Shown: positions 7,862 to 16,781, numbered from the stretch's first letter. The stretch: 64,000 bases of DNA from Streptomyces longispororuber (GCF_024448165.1 NZ_JAMOLN010000004.1:1-64000); one strand, 5' to 3'. Notes: generated from the letters alone by a model not told the origin. Made by a program: numbers and translations.

Positions 7862-9354
7862 GCCCGACCGGTCCCGGGCAGGATGAACGGGAAGCCGTGC
7901 CGGTCGAGTTCGCGCGCGGAGTCGGTGACCGCCGACACCAGCGCGTCCAGGTCCTCGGTGCTGTGCGCGCCGCCGGTGAACAGCATCGGCAGGCTGAGCG
8001 TGTAGAAGCCGCGCTTGCGCAGCATCAGGGTCAGCAGGAAGAACGCGATGGGGTTCACCGACCCGGCGAACGCCCGGTAGTCGTCGTACGAGTCGTGCTC
8101 CAGGAAGCCGAACGAGCCGATGAAGTCGCCGAACCCGACGAGCCGCAGCGGAATGTCCGTCTCGGCGCGGAACGCGGCGAGCCGCTCCTGCACCCGGGCG
8201 ACCTTCGCCCGGGTCTCGGTGTAGTACGTGTCGCGCTGCTCGTGCAGCAGCCGCAGGCTCGCGTACGAGGCGCACAGCGCCAGGTGGTTGCCGGCATGGG
8301 TGGTCTGCACGCAGGTCTTGCGGCCGATGTCGGTCAGCGGCAGCCCGGACGTCTGGGTGTGGTCGAGGAGCGCGGCCCGGCCGCCGACCGCGGACAGCGG
8401 GATGCCGAGGCCGCTGAGGACCTTGCCGTAGCAGTACAGGTCGGCCTCGATGCCGAAGTACGCGGCGGCGCCGCCGGGACCGTAGCGGAATCCGGTGAGC
8501 ACCTCGTCGAGGACGAACGGCACGCGCAGCGCGCGGCAGCGTTCGGAGACCGTCTTCAGGAGCGGGACCGTGTGCTCCACGAACGGGAACGACGAGGACG
8601 CCGCTTCGGTCAGCACGCAGGCCAGCTCGTCCTTGTGGCGTTCGATCAGCTCCACGGCCCGCACCGGGTCGTTGGGCAGCACCAGCAGGTCGCGCGGCTC
8701 GGCGACCGGCACCCCGGTGAGGGCGGACTGCCGCTCGATACCGCCGTCCGGCGCGTTGCCGGGGAAGGGCTGGGTCGGGTGGCCGTGGTACCAAAAGGCC
8801 GTGTTGTGCATGCCGAGGTCGTGCACGCCGTGCAGCGCGCCCTCGAACTTGGCCACCATCCGGCGGCCGGTGTGCGCCCGGGCCAGCCGGATGGCGGCCG
8901 CGGTCGCGTCGGTGCCCGAGTTGAGGAACGCGAACTTCTCGCAGTGCGGTACGAACTCGCCCAGCAGATCGACGAGTTGGGCCTCGACCGGGGTGCAGTA
9001 GCCGTTGCCGGTGGTGGTCGTGAGGTGGTCGCGGACGAAGTCCACCACCGGCTGCGGGCTGTGCCCGTGCAGCGCCTGCGCGCCGAAGCCGAGGTGACAG
9101 TCGGTGTAGGTGTTCCCGTCGGCGTCGAGGATGCGGCTGCCGTGCGCCTCGGTCACCATCAGCGGGAACTGCGGGGAGTGGAAGGGCCAGAAGACGTGGG
9201 TGGCGGCGTCCTTGGCGCGCAGTTGCTCGGTCGCCGCGGTCGACGCCTTCTGGCGCTCGGTGAGTTCGCCGAACAGGTCGATCAGCCACGGCTGGGTCAG
9301 CAGGTCGGCGACGAGCGACTCGACGGTCGTCGCGGCGGGGGCGGAGGTCGTCAT
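7858..9354 (-). CDS. Class III PLP-dependent aminotransferase (GSA-aminotransferase-like)
   Basis: A 498-residue class III aminotransferase. Visible landmarks are LNSGTDATAAAIRLARAHTG (phosphate cup), the cofactor Asp in FVLDEVLTGFR (about 283) and the Schiff-base Lys in YGKVLSGLGIPL (about 311). The pattern is closest to glutamate-1-semialdehyde aminomutase-like enzymes used in natural-product pathways. An N-terminal extension of about 50 residues precedes the core. It sits between a C-methyltransferase and an FAD oxidoreductase and likely installs an amino group on a carbonyl of the type III PKS-derived intermediate; the substrate is inferred. Confidence 0.92.
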   Translation of the reverse strand: MTTSAPAATTVESLVADLLTQPWLIDLFGELTERQKASTAATEQLRAKDAATHVFWPFHSPQFPLMVTEAHGSRILDADGNTYTDCHLGFGAQALHGHSPQPVVDFVRDHLTTTTGNGYCTPVEAQLVDLLGEFVPHCEKFAFLNSGTDATAAAIRLARAHTGRRMVAKFEGALHGVHDLGMHNTAFWYHGHPTQPFPGNAPDGGIERQSALTGVPVAEPRDLLVLPNDPVRAVELIERHKDELACVLTEAASSSFPFVEHTVPLLKTVSERCRALRVPFVLDEVLTGFRYGPGGAAAYFGIEADLYCYGKVLSGLGIPLSAVGGRAALLDHTQTSGLPLTDIGRKTCVQTTHAGNHLALCASYASLRLLHEQRDTYYTETRAKVARVQERLAAFRAETDIPLRLVGFGDFIGSFGFLEHDSYDDYRAFAGSVNPIAFFLLTLMLRKRGFYTLSLPMLFTGGAHSTEDLDALVSAVTDSARELDRHGFPFILPGTGRA

Positions 9355-9359
9355 GTCGG

Positions 9360-10256
9360 TCAGCTCCCGGCCGGCTTGGTCGCGCGCAGCACGCCGTAGT
9401 GCATGACCCCGCGCTCGTACGCCTGCTTCATCAGCGGCACCGAGTTGAGGAACCGGAAGATGTCCATGCCCTTGGCGCGGACCAGCTTCCAGATCACCGA
9501 GGGGTCGCGGACCACGGGCTTGACGATGTCCGTGGACAGCTTCCAGGTGTCCCACACCTGCTCCGACCAGTCGGCCGTGCGGACGTCGGCCAGGCCCAGT
9601 TCGCCCGCGAGCTCCGCGTAGCGCTCCAGCGGGAGGACGTGGGAGACCACGAAGTCGCGGTAGATGCGGTGCAGCAGCCGGGTCTCGTCGGCGTCCAGGC
9701 TCTCGTCGCGGGCGCACCAGGTGGCGACCAGGAGGGTGCCGCCCGGCTTGAGGACCCGGGTGCACTCGGCGAGGAACGCCTTCTTGTCCGGCATCAACTC
9801 GCAGCTCTCCAGCGCCCACACGACGTCGAAGGTGTCGTCGGGGTAGTCGGTGTGCATCGCGTCGAGCAGCCGGAAGGTGGTCTGGTCGGTGACGCTGGCC
9901 TCGCCGGCCTTCGCCTCGGCGCGGCCGATCTGCTCGGCGCTGATGGTGATGCCGTCGACGGTGCAGCCGAGCCGGCTCGCGAGGTGCACCGCGGAGGCGC
10001 CGATGCCGCAGCCGGCGTCGAGGACCTTGGCCATCGGCGGCACCGGGCCGAAGGCGATGAGCTCCTCGACCAGGCGCACCTGGGCGGCGTGCCGCCCGCG
10101 GTCGGGCTCGCCGTCGGCCCAGTACCCGTGGTGGATGTGCTCCCCCCACAGGTCCTCGTACAGCTCGATCAGCCCGTCGTAGTGGTCCTTGATGGCGGCA
10201 TGGAGGTCGGGGGTGGTCCAGCGGGGTTCGAGCGCGCTCGTCGTCGTGATCGTCAT
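9360..10256 (-). CDS. SAM-dependent C-methyltransferase (gamma-tocopherol MT-like)
   Basis: A 298-residue class I methyltransferase. The N-terminal IKDHYDGLIELYEDLWGEHIHHGYW pattern (split here: HYDGLIELYEDLWG, then HIHHGYW) and the SAM motif VLDAGCGIGASA (about residue 78) are typical of the tocopherol/rebeccamycin-sugar methyltransferase group. The segment MKQAYERGVMHYGVLRATKP near the C-terminus is also typical. Five bases separate its stop from the aminotransferase start. C-methylation of a phenolic or polyketide ring is plausible given the type III PKS immediately upstream. Confidence 0.88.
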   Translation of the reverse strand: MTITTTSALEPRWTTPDLHAAIKDHYDGLIELYEDLWGEHIHHGYWADGEPDRGRHAAQVRLVEELIAFGPVPPMAKVLDAGCGIGASAVHLASRLGCTVDGITISAEQIGRAEAKAGEASVTDQTTFRLLDAMHTDYPDDTFDVVWALESCELMPDKKAFLAECTRVLKPGGTLLVATWCARDESLDADETRLLHRIYRDFVVSHVLPLERYAELAGELGLADVRTADWSEQVWDTWKLSTDIVKPVVRDPSVIWKLVRAKGMDIFRFLNSVPLMKQAYERGVMHYGVLRATKPAGS

Positions 10257-10299
10257 GGCGGGAAGTCCCTCGGTTCGAGTGTGTCGGGTCGGGGCGGGG

Positions 10300-11415
10300 T
10301 CAGAAGCGGACGAGCGCCGATTCCATGGTCAGTCCGGGCCCGAAGGCCATGAGCACGCCGTACTCGCCGGGGGCGGGCCGTTCCTCGCGCAGGATCCGGT
10401 CCAGGATCAGCAGGATCGTGGCGGAGGAGCAGTTGCCGTGGTCGGCGAGGACCGCCCGGGACGGGGCGAGCTGAGTGGGCGTCAGATCGAGCTTCTCGCC
10501 CACGAAGTCGATGATCTTCGGGCCGCCGGGGTGGATGCCCCAGTGCCGTACGTCGCCGACGTCCAGGCCGTGCGGGGCGATCAGCCGCTCGACGAACGGG
10601 CCGATGCTCTCGCCGATGTAGAACGGCACGTACGGGGAGAGCGTCATCCGGAACGCCTGGTCCTCGATGTGCCAGCTCATCGCGTGCGTGGTCTCGGGGT
10701 GGGTCTCGGTGTGCGTCCCGAGGAACACCGGCCCCGGCGTGGCGCCGCCGTCGTCCGCCGCCAGCAGCGTCATCGCGCCCGCGTCGCCGAACAGCGCGTT
10801 CACGACGGCCTGTTCAGCGGTGAACTCCGGGCGGTGGTGCACGGAGCAGACCTCGGCGCTGCCGGCCAGCACCAGCTCGTCGGGGCGGGCGGCCAGCGCG
10901 TCGAACGCCGTCTTGAGGACGTTGAACGCGGCGTTGCAGCCCATGTGCCCGATGAAGGTGCGCCGCAGGTCGCCCCGGAGCCCGAACTCCTTGGCCAGCA
11001 GGATGTCGGGGGTCGGCCCCGCGTACCCGGTGCAACTGGCCATCACGAACGAGCCGATGCGGTCGGTGAGCCGGTCCGCACCCCCGTCGCCCGCCGCGCC
11101 CAGGATGCCGCCCACCGTGCTGCGGCTCATCGCCAGGACGTTCTCCTCCCAGGCGGCCATCCGCGGCTTGATCGGCGGATAGCCGTCCGCGTACGCGGTG
11201 CGCGGGTCCCAGGCCATGTGCCGGGTGCGCACCCCGGAGCCGCGGAAGATCTCCTCGGCCTTCGCCACGTCCCGGTACCTGTCCCGGTAGTACGTCTCGA
11301 ACGCGTCCTGCTGCGGGACGACGGTCTCGGGCGCCGCGGTGCGCAGCGAGAGGAGCTTCGCCACGCCGCGGGTCCGGGTGCGGGCGGCCGCCGGGGCCTC
11401 GGACACCGTCGTCAT
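10300..11415 (-). CDS. Type III polyketide synthase (chalcone synthase superfamily)
   Basis: A 371-residue ketosynthase with the full type III PKS triad: Cys160 in GHMGCNAAFN, His295 in GIHPGGPKI and Asn328 in DHGNCSSAT, plus the C-terminal FGPGLTMES loop. FabH-type enzymes lack this loop pattern. Such enzymes extend an acyl-CoA (sometimes acyl-ACP) starter with malonyl-CoA and cyclise it to pyrones, resorcinols or related rings. The start overlaps the stop of the SRPBCC gene by four bases. The ACP and two acyl-CoA dehydrogenase-like proteins upstream suggest an ACP-bound, desaturated starter. Overall resemblance is to the bacterial alkylpyrone/alkylresorcinol group, but subtype is uncertain. 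Confidence 0.93.
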   Translation of the reverse strand: MTTVSEAPAAARTRTRGVAKLLSLRTAAPETVVPQQDAFETYYRDRYRDVAKAEEIFRGSGVRTRHMAWDPRTAYADGYPPIKPRMAAWEENVLAMSRSTVGGILGAAGDGGADRLTDRIGSFVMASCTGYAGPTPDILLAKEFGLRGDLRRTFIGHMGCNAAFNVLKTAFDALAARPDELVLAGSAEVCSVHHRPEFTAEQAVVNALFGDAGAMTLLAADDGGATPGPVFLGTHTETHPETTHAMSWHIEDQAFRMTLSPYVPFYIGESIGPFVERLIAPHGLDVGDVRHWGIHPGGPKIIDFVGEKLDLTPTQLAPSRAVLADHGNCSSATILLILDRILREERPAPGEYGVLMAFGPGLTMESALVRF

Positions 11416-11891
11416 GACGCAGCCCCGGCGCCCGACTCGACCCGCTCCTTGATGGCGGTGAGGAAGCCCTCGGTGACCTGGTCGCTCTGCTGCCGCGCGA
11501 ACGGCTCGACCAGCGGCAGCACCACGGCGGCGATGTCGACGTCGGCCTCGGACCGCGTGTCGATCTCCAGGAAGGTGGTGCCGGGCTCGCTGCCGGGACC
11601 GGTGCGGAACTCGCCCCAGGAACGGAAGTTGTGCGCGCCGACCGGCTCCCAGCTGATCCTGGCCTCGTCGGCGGTGTCGAAGCGGGTGCGGTGGTCGGGG
11701 GTGTGGCTGACGGCACCGTTGGAGATGGTGGTCAGCACGTAGTGGTAGACGTCGCCGTCCTCGGCCGTGAGGCTTTCCACGCCCGGCATCAGCAGGCCGC
11801 AGCCCACGACGTCGAGCAGGAGCGCGCGTACGGCGTCCGGTTCGGCCTTCACCTCGGTGCCGGCGACGCTGGCGGAGCGTATGGAGACCAT
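11412..11891 (-). CDS. SRPBCC/polyketide cyclase-like protein
   Basis: A protein of about 159 residues resembling the START/SRPBCC (Bet v1-like) cyclase-aromatase family. It has alternating beta-strand character and ends in a long amphipathic helix (AVVLPLVEPFARQQSDQVTE). The ATG at 11891 follows AAGGACAGGA; an upstream GTG at 11909 would overlap the previous stop (GTGA) but has a weak site. Directly ahead of the type III PKS, it may guide ring closure or dehydration of the polyketide. Catalytic residues cannot be assigned for this family from sequence alone. Confidence 0.75.
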   Translation of the reverse strand: MVSIRSASVAGTEVKAEPDAVRALLLDVVGCGLLMPGVESLTAEDGDVYHYVLTTISNGAVSHTPDHRTRFDTADEARISWEPVGAHNFRSWGEFRTGPGSEPGTTFLEIDTRSEADVDIAAVVLPLVEPFARQQSDQVTEGFLTAIKERVESGAGAAS

Positions 11892-11905
11892 GGTTGTCCT
11901 GTCCT

Positions 11906-12727
11906 TCACGTGGTGCTTCGTTTGACGGCGTGGCCGATGTAGCTGGCCGAGACGTCACCGGTGAGGGTGAATTCGCCCAGGCGGCGGTGGCGCAGCAGGC
12001 CGGGCAGCAGCAGCGGCAGCGACCGGGCGGGGCCGAGCCCGCGGGTGTCGGCGAGCCGCAGTCCGACCGAGGCGAGCAGCACCCGCAGCTCGGCGGGCCG
12101 GATGAACATCTTCCAGTTGTGCGTGCCGGGCTTGATGATCCCGAGGAGCTTCTCGGCGACGAGGATGAGCAGCAGATAGCTGCGCACCGTCCGGTTCACC
12201 GTGTCGAACAGCAGCACGCCGCCCGGCACCAGCAGCCGGTCGATCTCGGCGAGCGCCGCCGGCAGGTCGTGGAAGTGCTCCAGGACGTCGGAGGCGACGA
12301 CCGCGTCGGCGCAGCCCGCCGGCAGCCCGGTGCCGTACGCGGAGCCGACCTGGTACGTCACCTCGACGCCGGACGCCGCCGCGTGCCTGCGGGCGGCCTC
12401 CACGGTGCCGGGCGACAGGTCGATGCCGGTGACCCGGTAACCGCGCGAGGCGAGCTCCTCCGCGACGAGCCCGCCGCCGCACCCCAGGTCGACCACCCGG
12501 ATCGTGTCGGCGGCCCGGCCCGGGTGACGCTCCCTGAGGACGCGGTCGAAGTACCCGGTGCGCGCCGGATTCATCTCGTGCAGCGCGCGCAGCGGACCCT
12601 CGGTGTTCCACCAGTCGTCGCCGACCTCGTCGTAGTACGCGTTGTCGATCGGCACCAGGTCCGGGTCGAGGGCACCACCGGCGCGGGTCGCGGACGCGGA
12701 CGGCGTGGACGGTACGGACGTCGTCAT
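11906..12727 (-). CDS. UbiG/Coq3-like SAM-dependent methyltransferase
   Basis: A 273-residue class I methyltransferase with the UbiG-like N-terminal signature DDWWNTEGPLRALHEMNPAR, SAM motif VVDLGCGGGLVAEELA (about 78-92) and ASDVLEHF. UbiG-type enzymes O-methylate catechol or resorcinol-like hydroxyls, which would suit an aromatic type III PKS product. The start overlaps the stop of the upstream acyl-CoA dehydrogenase gene (ATGA). Confidence 0.9.
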   Translation of the reverse strand: MTTSVPSTPSASATRAGGALDPDLVPIDNAYYDEVGDDWWNTEGPLRALHEMNPARTGYFDRVLRERHPGRAADTIRVVDLGCGGGLVAEELASRGYRVTGIDLSPGTVEAARRHAAASGVEVTYQVGSAYGTGLPAGCADAVVASDVLEHFHDLPAALAEIDRLLVPGGVLLFDTVNRTVRSYLLLILVAEKLLGIIKPGTHNWKMFIRPAELRVLLASVGLRLADTRGLGPARSLPLLLPGLLRHRRLGEFTLTGDVSASYIGHAVKRSTT

Positions 12728-13929
12728 CACACCCACCTCGGGGTCTCGACCGGGCTGATGCCGAGGGTCGCCTTGCCGATGAACTCGCGGGACATGTCGT
12801 TGCTGAACGGCAGCAGCGGGCCCGCCTTGACGTCCCGCCAGATCTGCCCGATCCGCGAGCCGTCCCGGATCCCGGAACCGCCGATCACCTCGAACGCGGT
12901 CGCCACGACGTGCTCGGCCTCATTGGTGATGTGGTACTTCGGGATGCAGGTGTCGGCCACGAACGCCGGCAGGTCGTCGCCCGGGTCCACGTGCCGGGTC
13001 GCGTACTCGGTGAGCAGGGCGTCCATCGTCGCGATCGACGACCGCATCCGCGCCACCGCGAACTGGATGCCGGGCAGCCGGGCCAGATCGGACACCGCCG
13101 TCGTGGCGCGCCCCCTGGTCCGCTCCACGGCCAGTTCGTAGGCCCGCTCGGCCAGCCCCAGGAACACCGCCGCGAAGCAGTAGTGCCCCCACTGCTGACG
13201 CGCCATCACGAACAGCGGGGTCAGCCCGTCGGGGAACACCGAATCGTCGGCGTCGACCCGCAGGCCGTCCAGCTTCAGCGAGTGCGAACCCGTCATCGGC
13301 AGCGCGAAGCCGCTCCACGGAGCGACCACCTCGATGCCCTCGGCGGGCTTCTCCACGAAGAACGCCGCCAGGTTGAACGGCGGCTCCAGGTGCGCGTCGT
13401 CGAGCCCCGCGGTCACCACCAGGTGCGTGGCCGCGTCGAACCCCGTGGCGAAGTGCTTCAGCCCGTCCAGGACGAAACCGTCCGGCACCCGCCGGGCCGT
13501 CGTGGACGGCCGCACCCAGTTGCCGCCCGACCCCTCGTCGGTGAACGGCCCCACCACGAACGCCCCGTCGCGCACCGCGCCGAACATCCGCTCGCGCACG
13601 GCCACGCTCAGATCGCTGCGCATCGACCCGGTCAGGACCGCGTGGATGGCCAGCGTGAACGCCGTCGACCCGCAGCCCCCCGCGATGATCCGCAGCAGCC
13701 GCGTGTTCTCCTCCAGCGTCGCCTCGAAGCCCCCCAGGTCCGCGGGGACGTTGATCGCGGTGAGCCCGGCGTCCACCAGGTCCCGGATGTTCTCGCCGAC
13801 GAACTCGCCGGCCCCGTACGCGCTCTGCGAGCGCTCCTCGAAACGCCGGGCCAGGGTCCGGGCGCTGTCCTGCAACTCGGCCCAGCGCACGGCCCGTTCG
13901 GTGCCCCGCACCGGTGTGGCGGTGGTCAT
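12727..13929 (-). CDS. Acyl-CoA dehydrogenase-like flavoprotein 1
   Basis: A 400-residue acyl-CoA dehydrogenase-family protein with N-terminal helical, middle beta (SGGNWVRPSTTARRV; PMTGSHSLKLDGL) and C-terminal helical parts (IGGSGIRDGSRIGQIWRDV). It is paired with a paralogue of similar length immediately upstream and followed by coupled methyltransferase and type III PKS genes. Because an ACP is encoded two genes upstream, the substrate may be ACP-tethered. The usual catalytic Glu could not be placed with confidence, so desaturase versus oxygenase chemistry is open. Confidence 0.87.
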   Translation of the reverse strand: MTTATPVRGTERAVRWAELQDSARTLARRFEERSQSAYGAGEFVGENIRDLVDAGLTAINVPADLGGFEATLEENTRLLRIIAGGCGSTAFTLAIHAVLTGSMRSDLSVAVRERMFGAVRDGAFVVGPFTDEGSGGNWVRPSTTARRVPDGFVLDGLKHFATGFDAATHLVVTAGLDDAHLEPPFNLAAFFVEKPAEGIEVVAPWSGFALPMTGSHSLKLDGLRVDADDSVFPDGLTPLFVMARQQWGHYCFAAVFLGLAERAYELAVERTRGRATTAVSDLARLPGIQFAVARMRSSIATMDALLTEYATRHVDPGDDLPAFVADTCIPKYHITNEAEHVVATAFEVIGGSGIRDGSRIGQIWRDVKAGPLLPFSNDMSREFIGKATLGISPVETPRWV

Positions 13930-13934
13930 GGCGA

Positions 13935-15125
13935 TCAGCCCTCCCAGCGGGGTTCGGCGAAGACCGGCACTCCGAGCGCGTGCTTGCCCGCCCACTCGGC
14001 GGTCACGTCGGAGTTCGGCGGGACGAGCAGCCCGGCCACCACGTCCCGGTAGGCCCGCTGCAGCGGATGCGCGGACATCAGCGCGGAACCGCCCTGGACC
14101 TGCATCGCCAGCGACACCACCTCGTGGGCGAGACGGCACACGCTGTTCTTCATCACGCTCATCTCGATGTAATGACCCAGCGGATCCTCGGCGATCGCCC
14201 GGTCGTGATCGGCGCGCACCGACTGGTACAGGTGCGCCTCCGCGGCCGCGAGCCGGGTCCGCATCTCCGCCACCCGGAACTGCACGCCCGGCAGATGGGC
14301 GACCGTCCGGTCCAGCACGTGCAGGGTGCGGCCGCGCTGCTCACGCACCACGGTCTCCAGCGCGCCGCGCGCGATCCCGAGGAACACGGACGCGAAACTG
14401 CACCACGCCCAGTGCACGCCCTGCATGAACATCAGCGGCAGCGCGCCCGGCTGCCCCACCATGTGCGCGTCCGCGACGAACAGGTCGTCCAGGAGCAGCG
14501 AATGACTGCCGGTCGCCCGCATGCCCGCCGCGTCCCACTCGGCCGTGACGCTCACCCCGCGCTCCGGCTTCGGCACCAGGAAACCGACCGGCTCCGGCAG
14601 CCCCCGGTCATCGGTCCTGGCCGCCGACAGGAACAGCAGGTCGGCCGCCGGGAAACCGGTGAAGAAGCCCTTGCGCCCGTTGAGCAGGTAACCGCCCTCG
14701 ACCGGTTCGGCCTTCGTGGTGGGATGCCACCAGTTGCCGCCGACCCCGGGCTCGCTGAACCCGCCCGCGATCACCGCGCCGTCGTCGACGATCGCCCGGT
14801 AGGCCCGCTCGGCGGCGGGACCGCCGATGCCCGCGATCATCGCGATGCCGTGGACGTGCATGTTCACCGCGAACGCGGTGCTCGCACAGCCCGTCGCCAG
14901 CGTCTCCTGCGCCCGGCACAGCTCCTCCAGCTCCGCGCCGCCACCGCCGTGTTCACGCGGCACCGTCATCGCGGTGTAGCCGGAGGAGACCAGCTCGGCG
15001 ACGTTCTCGTGCGGGAAGCTGCCCGCCGCGTCGTGCTCCGCGGCCCGGCCGCCGAACCGCTCCGCCAGCTCCTCGGCCAGCGCGACGAAGTCCGTGCGCG
15101 CGGGCGCGTCCTGGGTGACGGTCAT
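13935..15125 (-). CDS. Acyl-CoA dehydrogenase-like flavoprotein 2
   Basis: A 396-residue acyl-CoA dehydrogenase-family protein related to the downstream copy (shared VGGNWWHPTTKAEPV-type and MRATGSHSLLLDDL motifs) but clearly diverged. It ends five bases before the start of the second copy, and its ATG overlaps the stop of the ACP gene (ATGA). This arrangement strongly suggests it acts on the carrier-bound substrate, for example by alpha-beta desaturation. Two such paralogues could form a heteromer or act in succession. Confidence 0.87.
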   Translation of the reverse strand: MTVTQDAPARTDFVALAEELAERFGGRAAEHDAAGSFPHENVAELVSSGYTAMTVPREHGGGGAELEELCRAQETLATGCASTAFAVNMHVHGIAMIAGIGGPAAERAYRAIVDDGAVIAGGFSEPGVGGNWWHPTTKAEPVEGGYLLNGRKGFFTGFPAADLLFLSAARTDDRGLPEPVGFLVPKPERGVSVTAEWDAAGMRATGSHSLLLDDLFVADAHMVGQPGALPLMFMQGVHWAWCSFASVFLGIARGALETVVREQRGRTLHVLDRTVAHLPGVQFRVAEMRTRLAAAEAHLYQSVRADHDRAIAEDPLGHYIEMSVMKNSVCRLAHEVVSLAMQVQGGSALMSAHPLQRAYRDVVAGLLVPPNSDVTAEWAGKHALGVPVFAEPRWEG

Positions 15126-15424
15126 CGGGCGCCCCCGGCCACCAGCGGCCGCTCCTCGGGCACGGCCAGCGCCAGATAGCGCACCAGGCTGCCGACGGTG
15201 TCGCCCTCCGCCCGGGTCGCCATCGCCAGCCAGTCCGAGATCTCCACTCCCGCGTACGTCTCCCGGATGCGCTCGAAGAGCTCGGCCAGCTCCACCGAGT
15301 CCAGACCGAGGTCGCCGGTGAGCCGGCTCCGCTCCGTGATGTGCCGCTGGGCCGTCTCGGGGCGCACGGCGGCGAGTTGTTGCGTCAAGGTCGTCATGAA
15401 GGCTTGCGCCCGGTCGTCCTGCAC
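15122..15424 (-). CDS. Acyl carrier protein
   Basis: A 100-residue carrier protein with the phosphopantetheine attachment Ser43 in LGLDSVELAELF. GTG 15424 is chosen because AGGAG lies five bases upstream; an ATG at 15397 lacks a clear site. It is the first gene of the coupled operon leading through two acyl-CoA dehydrogenase-like enzymes to the type III PKS. It would hold the substrate for the dehydrogenases and perhaps deliver the starter. No dedicated adenylation enzyme is adjacent. Confidence 0.88.
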   Translation of the reverse strand: MQDDRAQAFMTTLTQQLAAVRPETAQRHITERSRLTGDLGLDSVELAELFERIRETYAGVEISDWLAMATRAEGDTVGSLVRYLALAVPEERPLVAGGAR

Positions 15425-15545
15425 ATCCGCTCCTGGATATCTGGGGAGAAAAGTGGGTCGAAACCGCGGGAGAAGCTGGTGGTGCGTCGGCTGTGGGGTG
15501 CCTTTCGGCCATCGTGGTGGCCTCGGCTGTAGCGGCGGTTGTGCG

Positions 15546-15564
15546 GCCCGCCCCTCCGGCGGGC
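15546..15564 (-). terminator. GC-rich hairpin between thioesterase and ACP genes
   Basis: GCCCGCC (15546-15552) and GGCGGGC (15558-15564) pair perfectly around a 5-nt loop, about 60 bp past the thioesterase stop when read on the minus strand. It could end the thioesterase transcript, in which case 15425-15545 holds the promoter of the ACP-led operon. Confidence 0.4.
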
Positions 15565-15623
15565 TGCCCGCGGGCCCCCGGCCGACGGCCCGGCCCCGCC
15601 CGCGATCCGGGCGCGGCCGCCGG

Positions 15624-16412
15624 TCAGGCGGACAGGGCGCCGGCCAGCACCGGAGCCCTGTCGTACCGACGGACCACGGACGCGAGCTCGCGCAGGAAGG
15701 CGTCCTCGTGGGCGCGGATGAAGAAGTGCCCGCCCTGCACCACCCGCACCTCGCAGCCGCGTCCCGCGTGGCGCCGCCAGGCCACCACCTCGGGCACCGA
15801 CACGAGCCGGTCCTTGGCCCCGATGAACAGGTGCAGCGGCACCCGCACGGCCTCCGCGTCCGGTGCGAAGGACGCCGTGCACAGCTGGAGGTCGTCGCGG
15901 GCGACGGGCAGCAGCGCCGCCAGGAACTCGGGGTGCTCCAGGATCACCCGGGGGATTCCGCCCAACCCGGCGAGAGACGCCACGAGTTCCTCGTCACTCG
16001 CCCCCGGGTCGGCGATCTTCGGCGCCGGAAGGTGCGGCGCCCGGTACGAACTCAGGGCCAGCGCCATGGGCAGCGGCGCGCCGCGGAGCTGCCGCCGGGC
16101 GGTCAGCGCGTACGCCACGAGGGCGCCCATGCTGTGCCCGTAGAACACGTGCGGGTGCTCCAGCTCCGCGTCCAGTTGCTCGTCGAGTTCGGCGACGAGC
16201 GCGTGCAGGTCGGTGAAGCGCGGTTCGGTCATCCGGCCCTCCCGGCCGGGCAGCTGGACGGGCAGCACCCGGGCGCCCGCTCCGTGCGCGTCGAGGCCGT
16301 GCTGCCAGCGCCGGTAGGCCGACGCCCCGCCGCCCGCGTACGGGAAGCAGAACAGCCGCACCTCGGGCTCGGCGCCGTCCGTCGGGGAGGTGTGGGACAA
16401 GTATCGTGTCAT
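15624..16412 (-). CDS. Type II thioesterase
   Basis: A 262-residue alpha/beta hydrolase with LFCFPYAGGGASAYRRW, nucleophile Ser94 in YGHSMGAL, and catalytic His in VQGGHFFI. This is the standard editing thioesterase family that removes stalled acyl groups from PKS or NRPS carrier domains. ATG 16412 follows GAGGCGGA. It could serve the ACP/type III PKS operon or the type I PKS far to the right. Its upstream region is repeat copy A. Confidence 0.92.
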   Translation of the reverse strand: MTRYLSHTSPTDGAEPEVRLFCFPYAGGGASAYRRWQHGLDAHGAGARVLPVQLPGREGRMTEPRFTDLHALVAELDEQLDAELEHPHVFYGHSMGALVAYALTARRQLRGAPLPMALALSSYRAPHLPAPKIADPGASDEELVASLAGLGGIPRVILEHPEFLAALLPVARDDLQLCTASFAPDAEAVRVPLHLFIGAKDRLVSVPEVVAWRRHAGRGCEVRVVQGGHFFIRAHEDAFLRELASVVRRYDRAPVLAGALSA

Positions 16413-16448
16413 TCCGTTCCGCCTCGGGCTCGTCCGGTTCATCTGGAC

Positions 16449-16636
16449 GCCCGCCGGGACCGCGGCACCGTGGGCGGCGGGAAGGACGGACCGGAGGGCG
16501 GCGGGCGACCGGGTCCAGGAGTGCGGACGCGCACGGCGCACCTGCCCGACCGGCCGGACATCTCGACGCACGGTGGAGCGGGTCCCGGCAGGCACGCCAC
16601 GAGTATGTGATTGACCGCTAAAAGACAGCCAAATCG
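16449..16636 (+). repeat. Direct repeat copy A (SARP 3'-end remnant)
   Basis: About 188 bp that match 28820-29009 in the same orientation. The last 91 bp (16546-16636) differ at about 7 positions. The matching part includes the final codons and stop of a SARP gene (read on the minus strand: DLAVF-stop), here with no SARP gene attached. The rest of 16413-16781 contains no gene I can support. Confidence 0.85.
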
Positions 16637-16781
16637 ATCTCACTGCCGGCGGCCGCGCTGTGACGACACCTCCGAGCGGGCGCCTGTCTCCCCGGCGATG
16701 CCGCGCACCGCCCGCGCCGGACCTTCGCCGAGCAGACCGAGGGCTCGACCTTCCGCCGCGCGAACGCCCGCCGCCAGGTGC

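Noticed and set aside
9360..12727. Methyltransferases as the missing sugar N-methyltransferase
   Set aside because: Both fit C-/O-methyltransferase groups (tocopherol MT-like and UbiG-like) and are coupled to the type III PKS operon, not the sugar genes.
12727..15424. Methoxymalonyl-ACP cassette (ACP + ACAD + O-MT)
   Set aside because: The FkbH-like glyceryl-loading enzyme and the 3-hydroxyacyl dehydrogenase are absent, and there are two ACADs.
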